A stretch of 64,000 bases of DNA, taken from positions 106,345,227 through 106,409,226 of the forward strand of contig CM035807.1 of the NCBI GenBank assembly GCA_020466095.1. Direction: 5' to 3'. The first letter of the stretch is position 1, and each line of letters opens with the position of its first letter. The stretch comes from Chlorops oryzae. Lineage: Eukaryota; Arthropoda; Insecta; Diptera; Chloropidae. Below the pieces are notes generated by a model. The model did no database searches. It was given only the letters and a program-made list of their open reading frames with translations, and was not told the DNA's origin. A program made the translations under genes and the position numbers. This document shows, in pieces, positions 1 through 10,880 of this stretch.

Positions 1-900
1 CTTAAAAGTGCTAGGCTATGCCGGCCGTTTTTTTTCATTATATGTTAGAACTAACTAAAAGCTTCAATTTTTACCCTATTTGAAAGTAACTGCTCGTAAC
101 TCACATTAGTTCTATTCCAACAAAAATAGCAAATCCTGTATTTTTTGGAGTCATTTTCATTTCCGCATAACTTTTAAACCACTAATCGTATCTTACTGAT
201 TCCTTTGGTAATTTCATGAGTAAATGTTATATTTTACTATAGAACAAAATTTTTGGTACAGAAAAGATTTTATTTTATATTAATTCCGTACTCAATTTAA
301 TGAAAAACTTAGTCAATTATTACCCTTGCATGTTTATGTAACTTCCAACGGGTATACCAAGTACTAATATTACTTTTTGAAACAAAAGCTTATGGATTTC
401 TCTTATTTGGACAATTCTCTACAAAACTGCATCATTACTTTTTCGAAATCATATGGTAGAAAAATTGATTTTTTGCCGCTGAAAAACCACTGTGCGCCGG
501 TTTGTGGGAAAGACGTTTGCGGGGAAACTCTGCCCACAGGATCGCTCGAATAGAAGCCGAATGGACGCAAAGGTTGAAGCAAACAACCCATTTTGTATAC
601 CGAACAAATGGAAAAGCAAAATAAAATGTTTATTTAGACCAAAAAGTATTTCGATAAAAATTATCTTCACACATGATTTCGATATACAATACACATCTCT
701 CAAAGTTATTTCTATCACATCGTCTTCTCATCACTATCGTTTGGTTGCTGCAGCTGATGAGTCAGCATAATTCTTTAGTTTCTTTTTTCAATAAGTGTAT
801 TAATAAAGCAATTAAGATTGCGGAAATCAGTGTAATTCTACTGCGCCGCCCCGTAATCATGGGCTAGATCAGTTCGAAGGGTATGTATTGTTGAAGGATG
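1..900. other. AT-rich noncoding stretch
   Basis: No gene or repeat that I can support. Short open frames exist on both strands but have no recognisable domain and overlap each other. Confidence 0.5.
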
Positions 901-923
901 CGTGCAAACACATAGGAGGGGCC

Positions 924-1024
924 AAGGTACAATTGTCCGATGGTCGTGCGTCTGTCTCGCTCTCTCTGTATCTCTCTCTCCCACTCTCTCGCACGCACGC
1001 ATTACTCTCGGACTATTGTACCTT
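924..1024. repeat. inverted repeat flanking a CT-rich microsatellite
   Basis: A 17-base arm at 924-940 (AAGGTACAATTGTCCGA) is matched in reverse complement, with one mismatch, at 1008-1024. The 67 bases between are a TCTC-type pyrimidine tract. The similarity continues a few bases outward (GGSYC before the left arm). This could be a small foldback element or MITE whose centre became a microsatellite. No target duplication was found. Confidence 0.55.
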
Positions 1025-3403
1025 GACCCTAACACACACACACAATGTGGGCCATGACCAGTGCTGTCGAAATGGTACTTTAGTAGTACTATCGCCTACT
1101 ACTTTACGTACTACTATTTGGTTGTAAATAAATTTTGTTTTCGCTTCTTTGTACAGTGAAAATTAACTGGCAAACCTTTTTAGAATTCTTGATTCTTGAT
1201 TTACGAGTTCTCGAGGTTTTCGACGAAAAAAAAGTTTTTATTTTTCTTCCTTTGTTTAAAAACTACTTTCTCTTCGTTTATTTAATAAAAGCTACCATTT
1301 TAAAAGCACTTTTTCTAAGATACAGAAACGACAGCACTGGCCATGACATTGCAGAAGAACTTTTAGCGCAAATGAAATAAAATGTAGTGCCACACATATT
1401 TAATAAGGATTGTCTCTTTTCGTTTAATATGTAGAAAACTGAAAGGAAACACCATAGCAATGGAATTTTTATGACGACTGTAAAATAGCATTAAAAAACC
1501 ATATTTAAAGAACGGTAAGTACACTTTTTATTTATTGTGTTTCTCATTTAAATAGCAATTCCAATTGATTATCATATCCATATATGACAAATATACATAT
1601 ATTAAGCTCATCCTCTTCTTTCTGATATATGTATGTATTTATGTGTGAATGCATTGTATATGAATGTATGTATTTTTTCTGAAAATCGTTTCGGGTTATC
1701 CTCGCTTCTCGAGAATCTTCTCTAGACGTCGTCTTTCCTTGACACTTAATATCTTCTCGAGTTGTTCGAGTGTCCTGTTGATCTCGCGTTTCGAGTGTAA
1801 TGGCAACCAAAGTGTTGTGATGGCAAAAGTCCTGCGAAAAAACAAAAGCAAAATAAAAGCGCTGATAGTAGAGAGTGAAGATTGGTGGGAAAATATGTAT
1901 AGAAAAATGTTTTCAGTTTTGCTTTCGTTTTTTCTTTTATCGCTCAACAAGGTGATAATTACGCTTATACGCTTAAGGTGACGGTATTAAGTTATTTGCC
2001 TGAAGCATAAAATTATTCGAAGAAGGTGTAAAAATCGCCATTTTCGTTGGGAATGTTTTAAATACTTTGTCGATTAAATGAAATGAATTGAGTTTTAGAG
2101 CGACGAAGGATTGGGTAACGAAAAATGAGGCTTATGGAAGTTTCATTCAAGAATTAAAGAAAGAAAAGAAAAATATTAAAGAGAAAATATGACTTACACG
2201 AATTAAATTGAAAAATGCTGGACCATCTTAAGCTATTTCGAAGCCAACTTACCTGTGCACGCGCATTGCATCAATTGCACTTGGCTGCATTGCCTCATGA
2301 TATTCGATTTCCTTACGGAATTGAGCATTGTAACGATGAAAAGACGCATTGTAGCGCTTCTGGCAAATGGTGGAACTGCAAAGAGATCAAAAAATAAAAT
2401 GGCAAAATATTACCATCAAGTAAAGAAGGATAAAACGCCGGAAAAGTCAAAGGAAAAAAGAAAAGATAAATCCCACGAAGATCTTTCCTTAAAATGTTCG
2501 TACCTACTGAGAAAAATATTGCTGGGATCGAGAGGGAGAGGGAGAGAGAGGGGAGTCGCAATGCTCCGTTCAGCTTAAATACTTAAGAGCAAACATTACC
2601 GAGCATAGTAGCCAGCTAAGGGGCGCCCTTATAAAGACAGAAAGAACGTAAAGTCGAACAGATAAACCAACAGACGAAACATGCAAGACGAGATGGATAT
2701 GCGGAAATGCAATTTCCTGTTGAAATGCAAAAGGATTTTCCCCAACATGTTACACGTTTGTGAAACGAGCTCTCCAATCCTATCCAATCCAATGTAAAAC
2801 GTACAACGAAAAGGCCAATCTTCTCGCTGACTTTTGTGCTTGATACAAGTGCTGTAAGGCGTAATGGCAAGCTTAAACGTTGTGAATTCGTGAAACATTT
2901 GACGTTGTTTGATTTTCCTTTTACAGTTGTTAGGGACTTAAATGCCATGGAAGAGTATAAGCACACACACGCACGCTCACCATTTTACTGCAACTTACTA
3001 GCTTGGAGGCTGATCATCCGTACCCTGGCGTGGTGTACCGATGCGAACACGTCGCGCGATAAGTACACGATACCATTGTTTTTGTAAGGAATTCATTGGA
3101 CGTTTGAAGGGATTTATATCCATTTTCTTTTGCTGCAAATGTTTCACTTGAAGTGTAGCTGTATTGTTATTGCTAAAGCAGGTATTTCCTTATTGTTCGC
3201 TCGAATTCTTACCACCACTCGTTGTGTCGGTGTTAAGACGAAATTGCTCTAATGATATTGAACAAACGATTCTTGAGTCGAGTAGTAGGTAACCATAGCA
3301 ATTTAGAAAGGCATTTAAAAGCTCGCTCTTTGCTATGACAACAGATTCTTAAACACTTTCTTCAACTTTGCTTTAATATGGTTTTTCAATTTTTATTGGC
3401 GTA
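1025..3403. other. noncoding stretch, nothing recognised
   Basis: It holds a CA run near 1030-1045, an imperfect GAGAGG tract at 2529-2555 and many short unrelated open frames. No domain, RNA gene or repeat pair is recognised. Confidence 0.4.
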
Positions 3404-3690
3404 AGTAGGCTATGTTAATTTTTTGGCGAATCTTGTAACAGCCAAAATTATGCTCCGTAGATATACATATATTCTTGATCAGGATCGAAAACTGAATCGA
3501 TATAGACAATTCCGTCTGTCCGTCCGTTGTTCTTTCCGTTCGTCTGTCTGTCCGTCTGTGGTCGAATCTCCTTCCAAACGGCTGATCCATCGCGTGAAAA
3601 ATTGGTACACATGTATATTGGGTCCTGAGAACGATCATAAGTGAACATCCGCCCACTGGAACGCCTACAAATGAAAATTTTTCGCAACTT
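3404..3690 (+). mobile_element. degraded DINE-1/Helentron-like (HINE) copy
   Basis: The block carries the conserved series of dipteran DINE-1-like elements: a CTTGTAACAG-type motif near 3432, TATTCTTGATCAGGATCG near 3470-3487, then a TCCGTCTGTC microsatellite core (3510-3560), followed by diverged tail sequence mentioning GCCCACTGGAACGCC. It lacks a clear 3' hairpin and looks truncated. It is closest to the copy at 58050-58535. The family assignment rests on architecture and motif recognition. Confidence 0.55.
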
Positions 3691-4670
3691 CCGAAGTTAA
3701 CGCGGAGTAGAAGCTTCAAATTCGAGAGATTGGTTGACCAAGACGAATGAAAGTCGGGCTTGACTGACTTTAGCTTTCTTGCGTGTTTTAACCTAAATTC
3801 GTTATCCATTGGACGCATGTGTTACCAAGTGTGTATAATAAGCTCCATTAATTTACGACCTTCTATTGATACTGTAAGGATATTGGAATGAATGTAAAAA
3901 GTTTGCTTAAAAAATTGCCTGACCTAAGCTAAAGACCTTTTTCGACCCCTATAATGATGGTGAAATCGATTGGTTTTCACCCAAGCCTGCTGGCGCAGAG
4001 CCAAGTAGTTAAGTATTCTATGAAGTCACGGCCATATGAAACGTTTATCCTTTCAAACGAAATCATATTAATGTCTTGTCATTTATTTCATTCTAAGCAT
4101 AAAGGGCAGTTTGGCAAAAAGGGACTGCTGCCCATTTTAGAATATCGAGAAATCAAATACTTTTGGGATGGAATTTTCCTTTTTTTTCTTTCTTTAAAAA
4201 AAGATTTTAAATTCGTCACGTTTTTGGGCCTATAAATAAATCATGGAAAATTATTGAAAACTCAAATGAAAATATCCTTGATACGTGCATGCTCCACTGT
4301 TGAAAATACTTAATTTCAAAGATGGTTATAAAACTTAAAATATTTCGGTCCCGATAGGGCTATGAATTGGGGAGAATAGGTTGCATTATTGAATGTTATG
4401 GTCATAGAATATTTTTTTCTGGTTGTGATATTGCTTTTAAAGCAGTTAAAATCTTCGTTGGGCTGTCTCTGATCAAACCTTTGTTACAGGAAAATATTTT
4501 CACTATAGGGAGACTACGTTAAGTTGCAATATCTCCAGATTGGAGTTCATTGTAGAGAGTTTTGATTGTAATGAAGCATAGCGAAATTAGAGAAAAAAGG
4601 CTTCTGTCTGCATTTCATTATTGGAAAATTTAAGATTTCTTAGACCAAGTCAGCTGATAATGGATACATA
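3691..4670. other. noncoding stretch, nothing recognised
   Basis: Between the DINE-like remnant and the mariner. A 93-residue open frame at 3954-4235 has no recognisable motif and is not called a gene. Confidence 0.4.
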
Positions 4671-4738
4671 ACAGGTTGGCTGATAAGTCCCCGGTCTAAC
4701 AAAGAAAACCACATTTTTTTTGTCAAAATTCGTTTTTA

Positions 4739-6172
4739 TTATTCAACGTAGTTCCCTTCAAGAGCGATACAACGATTATAACGACCTTCCAATTTTTTAA
4801 TACCATTTTGGTAGTACTCCTTCGGTTTTGCCTCAAAATAGGCCTCAGTTTCGGCGATCACCTCTTCATTGCAGCCAAATTTTTTCCCTGCGAGCATCCT
4901 TTTGAGGTCTGAGAACAAGAAAAAGTCGCTGGGGCCAGATCTGGAGAATACGGTGGGTGGGGAAGCAATTCGAAGCCTAATTCATGAATTTTTGCCATCG
5001 TTCTCAATGACTTGTGGCACGGTGCGTTGTCTTGGTGGAACAACACTTTTTTCTTCTTCATATGGGCCGTTTTGCCGCGATTTCGACCTTCAAACGCTCC
5101 AATAACGACATATAATAGTCACTGTTGATGGTTTTTCCCTTCTCTAGATAATCGATAAAAATTATTCCATGCCCATCCCAAAAAACAGAGGCCATTACTT
5201 TGCCAGCGGACTTTTGAGTCTTTCCACGCTTCGGAGACGGTTCACCGATCGCTGTCCACTCAGCCGACTGTCGATTGGACTCAGGAGTGTAGTGATAGAG
5301 CCATGTTTCATCCATTGTCACATATCGACGCAAAAACTCGGGTGTATTGCGAGTTAACAGCTGCAAACACCGCTCAGAATCATCAACACGTTGTTGTTTT
5401 TGGTCAAATGTGAGCTCGCGCGGCACCTATTTTGCACAGAGCTTTTTCATATCCAAATAATGATAAATGATATCACCAACACGTTCCTTTGATATCTTTA
5501 AGGCCTCTGCTATCTCGATCAACTTCATTTTACGGTCATTCAAAATCATTTTGTGAATTTTTTTGATGTTTTCGTCGGTAACCACCTCTTTCGGGCGTCC
5601 ACTGCGTTCACCGTCCTCCGTGCTCATTTCACCACGCTTGAATTTTGCATACCAATCAATTATTGTTGATTTTCCTGGGGCAGAGTCCGGAAACTCATTA
5701 TCAAGCCAAGTTTTTGCTTAAAGCCTATACTGAGATATGCAGTAAGTAAAGCTCCCATAAGAAATACGTGCAAAAAAAATTGAAAAGTACTTCGAAGTAA
5801 ATACTTTACTTTCGCTTATACTGAGATGTCAAGTAATCATGTGCGCAGGGTTGCATGCGACTAGCCTGCTTTACTTCGCCATAGAAATGAACATGTTCAT
5901 TTTTTATGCGAAGTAAATGCCAGGACAGCTGATTGCGGCACATTTTTCAAATGAAATACTGACACCGACTTCGAAGGTGTTAAATTGTTGACATACTTTG
6001 AAGAATTCAAGAAGCGTGAATATAGTTGTCTCTCTCACACTTTACGACGTTGTAGCGAATTGGCTCCTAATGTGCAAGTAGTTACTGCATATCTCAGTAT
6101 AGGCTTTCAAACTGTATTTTTTCCCTTCAGAAAACAGTATTTTATCAAAACACGAAATTCCTTTTTTTCCAT
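4739..6172 (-). pseudogene. mariner transposase, disrupted
   Basis: The minus-strand reading starts at ATG 6172-6170 (MEKKEFRVLIK...) and ends at TAA 4741-4739 after ...EGNYVE. The N-terminal paired-type HTH region and the D,D34D catalytic domain are both recognisable. The three catalytic aspartates are present in TMDETW (about 5305), HQDNAP (about 5030) and YSPDLAP (about 4950). Lesions seen are: a 388-bp insertion after the first ~21 codons (5720-6107), which leaves one extra T beside the junction; a TGG-to-TAG nonsense change at 5427-5429, just before VPREL; a one-base deletion near 5058-5062 (RP/HMKKK junction); and a one-base deletion near 4943 (LAP/SDFF junction). With these allowed for, the whole ~348-residue protein can be followed and resembles Himar1 closely. 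It cannot encode active transposase as it stands, but its TIRs look intact, so it might be mobilised in trans. Confidence 0.93.
5720..6107. mobile_element. 388-bp TIR element nested in the mariner
   Basis: Perfect inverted repeats of 26 bases bound the insertion: AAAGCCTATACTGAGATATG... at 5720-5745 and its complement at 6082-6107. Removing it restores the mariner transposase reading apart from one extra T, so the boundaries are supported by the host gene. A further degenerate copy of the terminus motif (TTATACTGAGATGTCAAGTAA) lies inside near 5816-5836. No coding capacity was seen. The target duplication is unclear, at most 1-3 bases. It is a MITE-like nonautonomous element of unknown superfamily. 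Confidence 0.85.
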
Positions 6173-6443
6173 TTTTTTCACAATAACAAAAGTTGCTTCA
6201 CAAAAGACGCTCTATCTCACAAACTAATTGATTTACAGACGTCAAATTTTGACACGAATCATTTGAAGGTTGCCACTATATAAAAATAATATGCATTTAA
6301 TACTAGCGACGCCATCTATGTGTCAGACCGGGGACTTATCAGCCAACCTGTTACATACATGTCTGAAAACTCATTTAATAACAATCGACTTTAGATAGAG
6401 TGAACTAATTTTTTCAAGGACTTTTCACACTATCGAGATTTAA

Positions 6444-7331
6444 TTTTTATACCCGACACACTCTGTGTCGAGGGTATATTGCGTTTGTGTGGTTGTGTGT
6501 AACACCCAGAACTAGTCGAGATAGACCATACAAAATATATATAGAAATGATCAGCGTCACCAGGAGATTCGATTTAGACATGTCCGTCCGTCTGTCTGTC
6601 CGTCCGTCTGTCTGTCCGTCCGTCTGTCTGTATAAAATTATCTTATCGAAGGAGTTGAGCTATCTCGACAAAATTTGGTATGCGTCCTCACGGGGACATG
6701 AGTAAGAACAAGTGCGAGAATGGACCCGATCGGACCATTTTTAGGGGTACCTTCAGTACTAGGGTCTGTTACGAAAATCACATAAACTGCTCTAAAATCG
6801 AAGCTTTTCAAGATATTTTGATGAAATTCGATATTTGAACATTTTTAAAGGCAATTACTATGAATTCAAAAAATTGGAAAAGTGGGCGTGGCAGAAGGGC
6901 GGTTTTCGAAAATTGTCTCCTACACCCGAAATTCAAATGGGACTCGAACGAAATTTGGCACTCATGCTTCCTTTGTAGCCTTAAATATCCTTCCAAATAA
7001 TTTCCTTGATCGGTCCATTTTTAAGGGTACCTCCAGTACTAGGGTCTGTCACAAAAATCCCAAAACTGCCTTAAAATCGAAGTTTTTCGAAATATTTTAA
7101 TGAAACTTAAAATTTGAGCGTATATTTAAGCCTCCGATTATAGTTCAACAAAAATTGGAAAAGTGGACGTGGCAAAGGGGAATTTTTCATAAAGAAATCT
7201 GTTAAAAGTCGGTATATGGGGCTCCTTATGGTCTTAAACACCTCTTGATATTAAACATTATTTGAACATGTGTGTCTGTGTCGGGTATTCTATTGTCAGG
7301 CTCGCCTGACTATAACACCCTTACTTGTTTT
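6444..7331 (+). mobile_element. DINE-1/Helentron-like (HINE) element, full-length type
   Basis: Starts at TTTTTATACCCG and forms a 5' hairpin (6449-6477: ACCCGACACA / TGTGTCGAGGGT). Next come the conserved ATAGAAATGATCAGCGTCAC block, a GTCC/GTCT microsatellite (6583-6632) and repeated internal segments with the GTGGGCGTGGC motif (6886, 7163). It ends with a perfect 16-base hairpin GTCAGGCTCGCCTGAC (7295-7310) and TATAACACCCTTACTTGTTTTT. Two internal segments are tandemly related (GGTACCTTCAGTACTAGGGT near 6748 and GGTACCTCCAGTACTAGGGT near 7027). This architecture matches Helentron-associated interspersed elements of flies. It is noncoding. Confidence 0.8.
6583..6632 (+). repeat. GTCC/GTCT microsatellite core of the HINE
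   Basis: Alternating GTCCGTCC and GTCTGTCT units. This is the length-variable core typical of DINE-1-like elements. It is the short-state counterpart of the huge tract at 47671-48520. Confidence 0.9.
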
Positions 7332-7332
7332 T

Positions 7333-7730
7333 ATATTCAATTTGCTTCATTTGGTTGAAATGTGTCCACAAATTTACATGTAGGGTCTCAAAAAAAAATT
7401 TTATTAAAAAAAGCTCAGGACTTTCTATACGGACGTATGATTCTTAAGTTCATTTATTGTTCATATTTAACGGCCTTCTCGCGAAAAGTTAGAAAACCAG
7501 CGTAATCTGTTGTATAAGTCTCACTCTATGTGTTCACACCACCGAGGTGTTCACTCTATCCGGGGCAGGCACTATCCATACCCGACTGAACCAAACGGTA
7601 AGCGTTGCTGTCTTCAGTCGAGATTCTAAAGGATAAGTTATCCGAAAAAATACTATTCGAGAATCAGGTACACTTGAGCATTCCCAAAACTGTCCACTTA
7701 AGAGGAGTGTCCGCAAGGAGAGAGTTAACT
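7333..7730 (-). repeat. dispersed repeat family I (CACACTATCGA-type), copy 1
   Basis: The segment around 7340-7600 (…ATTTGGTTGAAA…, GGCCTTCTCGCGAAAAGTTAG, AATCTGTTGTATAAG, TGTTCACACCACCGAGGTG) matches 61050-61300 on the same strand, and matches 49062-49200 and 51108-51240 in reverse. The distal part (to about 7730) carries CTTAAGAGGAGTGTCC-type sequence. It is noncoding and probably a nonautonomous transposon. Boundaries are approximate. Confidence 0.65.
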
Positions 7731-7813
7731 GTATATAATTTTTTTTCGACTTTTTAGAAAAATATTAGGTCTGCTTTTCAAAACGATGGCCTTCAGGAAT
7801 CGTCTTCGAGTAC

Positions 7814-7834
7814 CATCTCCTCTAAGAGGAGATG
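7814..7834. repeat. 21-bp perfect palindrome
   Basis: CATCTCCTCT, a central A, then AGAGGAGATG: a short perfect hairpin just beyond repeat family I. It may be part of the end of that element. Confidence 0.7.
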
Positions 7835-9883
7835 TTCCTTAAAAGGGATAAAAAATTTTTGTGTTATTTCTTCTTAGTCTTTTATCCCGAATATGGCCGT
7901 CTTTCGCTTTTCTCGATACCGTTCTCCATTTTCTTCTGTCTCTTTGTGACATTCGCTTTGGATGGGCCCACCGAATATTGTTATCTCTAAAGCAACCAAG
8001 TAAATTCAGGGGAAACAGACATCGCTGAAAGGTAGCAGCAAATCTCGAAGGCTTGTCTCATAATATTGTAGCAAGAAAATAAGTGTGGGTTTAATAGACG
8101 ATCATAAAACGTGAGCAAACATGTTGTAAACCAACCAGACAAAGCGGTGTACAACGGTTGAATGAAAATTAAAAACTGCTCCAGCAGGCTTTTATAGCAT
8201 GAATCAAAAGTACTCAAGACACTGCTCCATAGGACAATGCTCATTAGGAGGGTTGCAGTTGCTTTCTTGTTCTTGTCTTAGAAAAAAAAAAAAATAAATA
8301 AAACCAAACAAAATAAATAAAGATGAGGCAAATATTTAGAAGAAGAGAGTTTAAACGCATAGAAGGGTATTTTTTTAAATTTATTTTTTTTATTGTGAAA
8401 TCACAACAGTCGAGCAGGACTTTTTGTTCAACTTCCAGACACTGCCATTTGCCTGCCAGTCACTTGAACGTCTTGAGAGCTGGAGATTTTAACAACGTCA
8501 GCCATGGTATGGCATTTTAAGTTGATTGCCCATTTTGGCCCTGTTCGAAGCCATTCTTTGCTCAACGAATTTAAGCGTAAAATTTTGGAAATTTTTCTTG
8601 TTTGCTTTCGGTTTTGCTCGTGTTGGATTATGCGTCCCCATTTTAAAGGGATTCCCGGTATTAAAGTTTAATTTCGAACATATGCGCTTTTGTTTATGTT
8701 TTTATTATTTTAATAAAGCATTTTTAACGCGATATGATCCGACGATTAACTGCAAAAATTTTTTCGTTTTTCAATTTCATTTTTCATCAAAATCTTATCT
8801 TGGGGTAGCATTAAAAAATGATATCAGATTTACACCTAAGCTTGCTGTTGAGAGTAGCACATTTGCACTTTAGCAAAGCTCGCTGTTTAAAATCTCAGCC
8901 ATCATTCTTTCCCATAGCTACCTGGTTTTCGTAACCACACGTACTTCTATTTCTCTCAGCTGGACGCAGGTGTTTTCTACGTGGCTTGCTTGCCATATTA
9001 CCACATTAAATTATTGAAAAAAAAAATTCAGAATTGTTAAGTCCACCCATCGTTTAAGAATTGAGTTGTATGTGTGTATGTATGTATCGTAGTATTCGCT
9101 GTTAGACATAAAAATTTATAACATCCCTATAAGCCAGCGACTTATCTGCTCGACTTTCGCATCCTTGGCAATCCGTATGTCTGAATGTGCACCTTCACTT
9201 CACGTACGTACGTATGTACATATGTGCACAATTCACTTGTTGTTGTTCCTTTCCTTTTTCCACTGCTATTGTTTGAAAAGCGAAAATTTCACCTTCTCGC
9301 TTAATGTCGTTTTTGGGCACCATTTTTAAAATTTATGCGTATTGGCACAGGTTGTCGGTAATTGGCAACGCTAGCTAAATGTACCTACATACATATAGGT
9401 ATATATAGCTATGTGTATTCTTTTGAAAACTGGAAGCAGCGGCAAGTGTCCGTGTATAGAGCCCGTATTCTTCTCGTTGGGCTCTGACTCCATTTCGGGG
9501 TCGCATGAAAGGCGTTAAGGTGCAAATTTATATTTCTCAAAATCCTTTATAATGAGCACTTTGTGTGCCTCATATATCTTCGAAGTTGACATGTGGGTGT
9601 CGTTCTAGCTTCATTTTCTGCAAAAAATTCTTATCCAAAGTCAAAGATACGAAGTAGGACTTAATTTTATTCTACATGTGTTCCGCTGTTGAGTTATGAT
9701 TCTTTAACGCAGCAGTCGGTCTTATTTATTACTTTTTTAATGCTTCATTTGAGCTTTGAGGAGTTTTTGATGCGATCCTTCTAGATTTTATTTATACTTG
9801 TGAAATTCTTGATCATAATACCTTGGCCCGATAGCAACTTATTGACTATATTCCAAACTGTAATAGCTGTAACTGTAACTATG
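7835..9883. other. noncoding stretch, nothing recognised
   Basis: It holds an A-rich tract at 8281-8321 and TGTATG/ACGTACGT-type short repeats near 9070 and 9203-9225. A 115-residue open frame at 8526-8873 is hydrophobic with no recognisable family and is not called. Confidence 0.4.
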
Positions 9884-10125
9884 CACAGAGAAAAAATCAA
9901 ACAGAAAACTGGTTAATTCAAAAGGAAAACATACAAAACGGCTTCAATATTTTTAATATTTTTAATTTAAAAAATTTTTCTTGTTAGAAAATATAAAGAT
10001 TTTCCTTTTGAATCAAACATATTTTAGGTTGAATTGACATGATAATTTTCGAAAATGGATTTAAATTTGAATTGTTGAACTATCCACGGACATACATAAT
10101 TGAAATGACAAGATAATTTTTAAAA
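9884..10125. repeat. AT-rich foldback with 14-bp perfect arms
   Basis: ATTCAAAAGGAAAA at 9916-9929 is complemented by TTTTCCTTTTGAAT at 10000-10013. CACAGAGAAAAAAT stands just upstream at 9885, and a TTGAATTGACATGATAATTTT-like block occurs twice downstream (near 10031 and 10100). It looks like a degraded MITE, possibly a distant relative of elements A and B, whose ends also begin CACAGAAAAA. Confidence 0.5.
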
Positions 10126-10282
10126 TAAAAAAAAATTTCTAAAATACCTATACAAGAAAAAATGTCAAAATAAATATAAATTTACATTAAAAGCAAATGG
10201 CCAGAAAGCCCTCTGCTGAACATAACCCCAAAAATAGTCATCGCATGGACTTCATCCGATTTGGTCTAGAGCTGGAGAAACA

Positions 10283-10356
10283 ATCGATAGCACTATCGAT
10301 ACTATCGATGGTTTCAAACTATCGAAAACATCGATGGTTTTTGAAGACTATCGATA
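10283..10356. promoter_or_regulatory. cluster of DRE/BEAF-type TATCGATA sites
   Basis: Five ATCGAT cores lie within 74 bases (10283, 10295, 10304, 10329, 10350), plus one CTATCGAA at 10319. Two are perfect DRE octamers TATCGATA (10294-10301, 10349-10356). In Drosophila this motif is bound by DREF and by the insulator protein BEAF-32, and clusters mark housekeeping promoters or domain boundaries. Function here is inferred from motif density only. Confidence 0.6.
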
Positions 10357-10366
10357 GTTTTGATTT

Positions 10367-10675
10367 ATGGACATTTACTTTAGCATTGGAAAAGTGGTGC
10401 TGGCGGTGACAGAGGGCTGTCTTTGTTTTGAAATGGACAGATTCCTAAAAATGCCTGATGATGATGAGGTTGATGATGATGGTGAGTTTAGCGATGATGA
10501 TGGTGAGGTTAGTGATGATGATGGTGAGGTTAGTGATGATTATGGTGATGATTATGGTGTTGATGATGGTGTTGATGATGGTGTTGATGATGGTGTTGAT
10601 GGTGATGATGGTGATGATAGTGTTGTTGGTTTTGATGGTGATGATGATGGTGATAATGATAACTTAAAAATATAA
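10367..10675 (+). CDS. possible acidic low-complexity ORF downstream of the DRE cluster
   Basis: The frame opens 11 bases after the last DRE with ATG 10367 and ends at TAA/10675, giving 102 residues. The first ~28 residues are mixed and hydrophobic; the rest is a run of D, G, V and E from a GATGAT/GGTGAT microsatellite (about 10448-10660). A second in-frame ATG lies at 10433. No domain is seen. The frame may exist only because a GAT repeat has no stop codons. The nearby DRE cluster is the sole reason for considering transcription. Confidence 0.18.
   Translation: MDIYFSIGKVVLAVTEGCLCFEMDRFLKMPDDDEVDDDGEFSDDDGEVSDDDGEVSDDYGDDYGVDDGVDDGVDDGVDGDDGDDSVVGFDGDDDGDNDNLKI
10448..10660 (+). repeat. 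GAT/GGTGAT trinucleotide tract
   Basis: Imperfect repeats of GATGATGGTGAGGTTAGT and GTTGATGATGGT build the acidic reading frame above. Higher-order 21- and 12-base periods are visible. Confidence 0.85.
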
Positions 10676-10779
10676 AAAAACAACTTTTTCACCTTTTTTT
10701 TACTACTTTTGGACCCCAACTGCTAAACCGGTATGCATTTTTTTTTACAGTTTTTTGATTGAAATTAAGAAAAGTTGTT

Positions 10780-10880
10780 AGAAGATTTCGAAATTAAATT
10801 TCAGGGAATTTTGGCCTTGCTTTGAGACATTCAGAGGAATATTTCCCTAAAAATTTGGCAAGAGTTTAGGTAATATCGGT
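10780..10880 (+). repeat. dispersed repeat family J, copy 1
   Basis: GAAGATTTCGAAATTAAATT…TTTTGGCCTTGCTTTGAGAC…AGAGGAATATTTCCC matches 55636-55740 in the same orientation with roughly four of five bases identical by eye. It is noncoding and of unknown class. Confidence 0.65.

Larger units (their letters stand above)
4671..6351 (-). mobile_element. mariner transposon, irritans subfamily (Himar1-like), with nested insertion
   Basis: The termini are inverted repeats: ACAGGTTGGCTGATAAGTCC at 4671-4690 and its complement ending at 6351. TA dinucleotides flank both ends (4669-4670 and 6352-6353), the standard mariner target duplication. The TIR differs from the remembered Himar1 terminus mainly by C for A at base 10. 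Total length is 1681 bp; removing the 388-bp nested element leaves about 1293 bp, the normal mariner size. The transposase lies on the minus strand and is broken (separate entry). High residual identity to a known active family suggests a fairly recent insertion, but the autonomous copy is dead. Confidence 0.95.
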
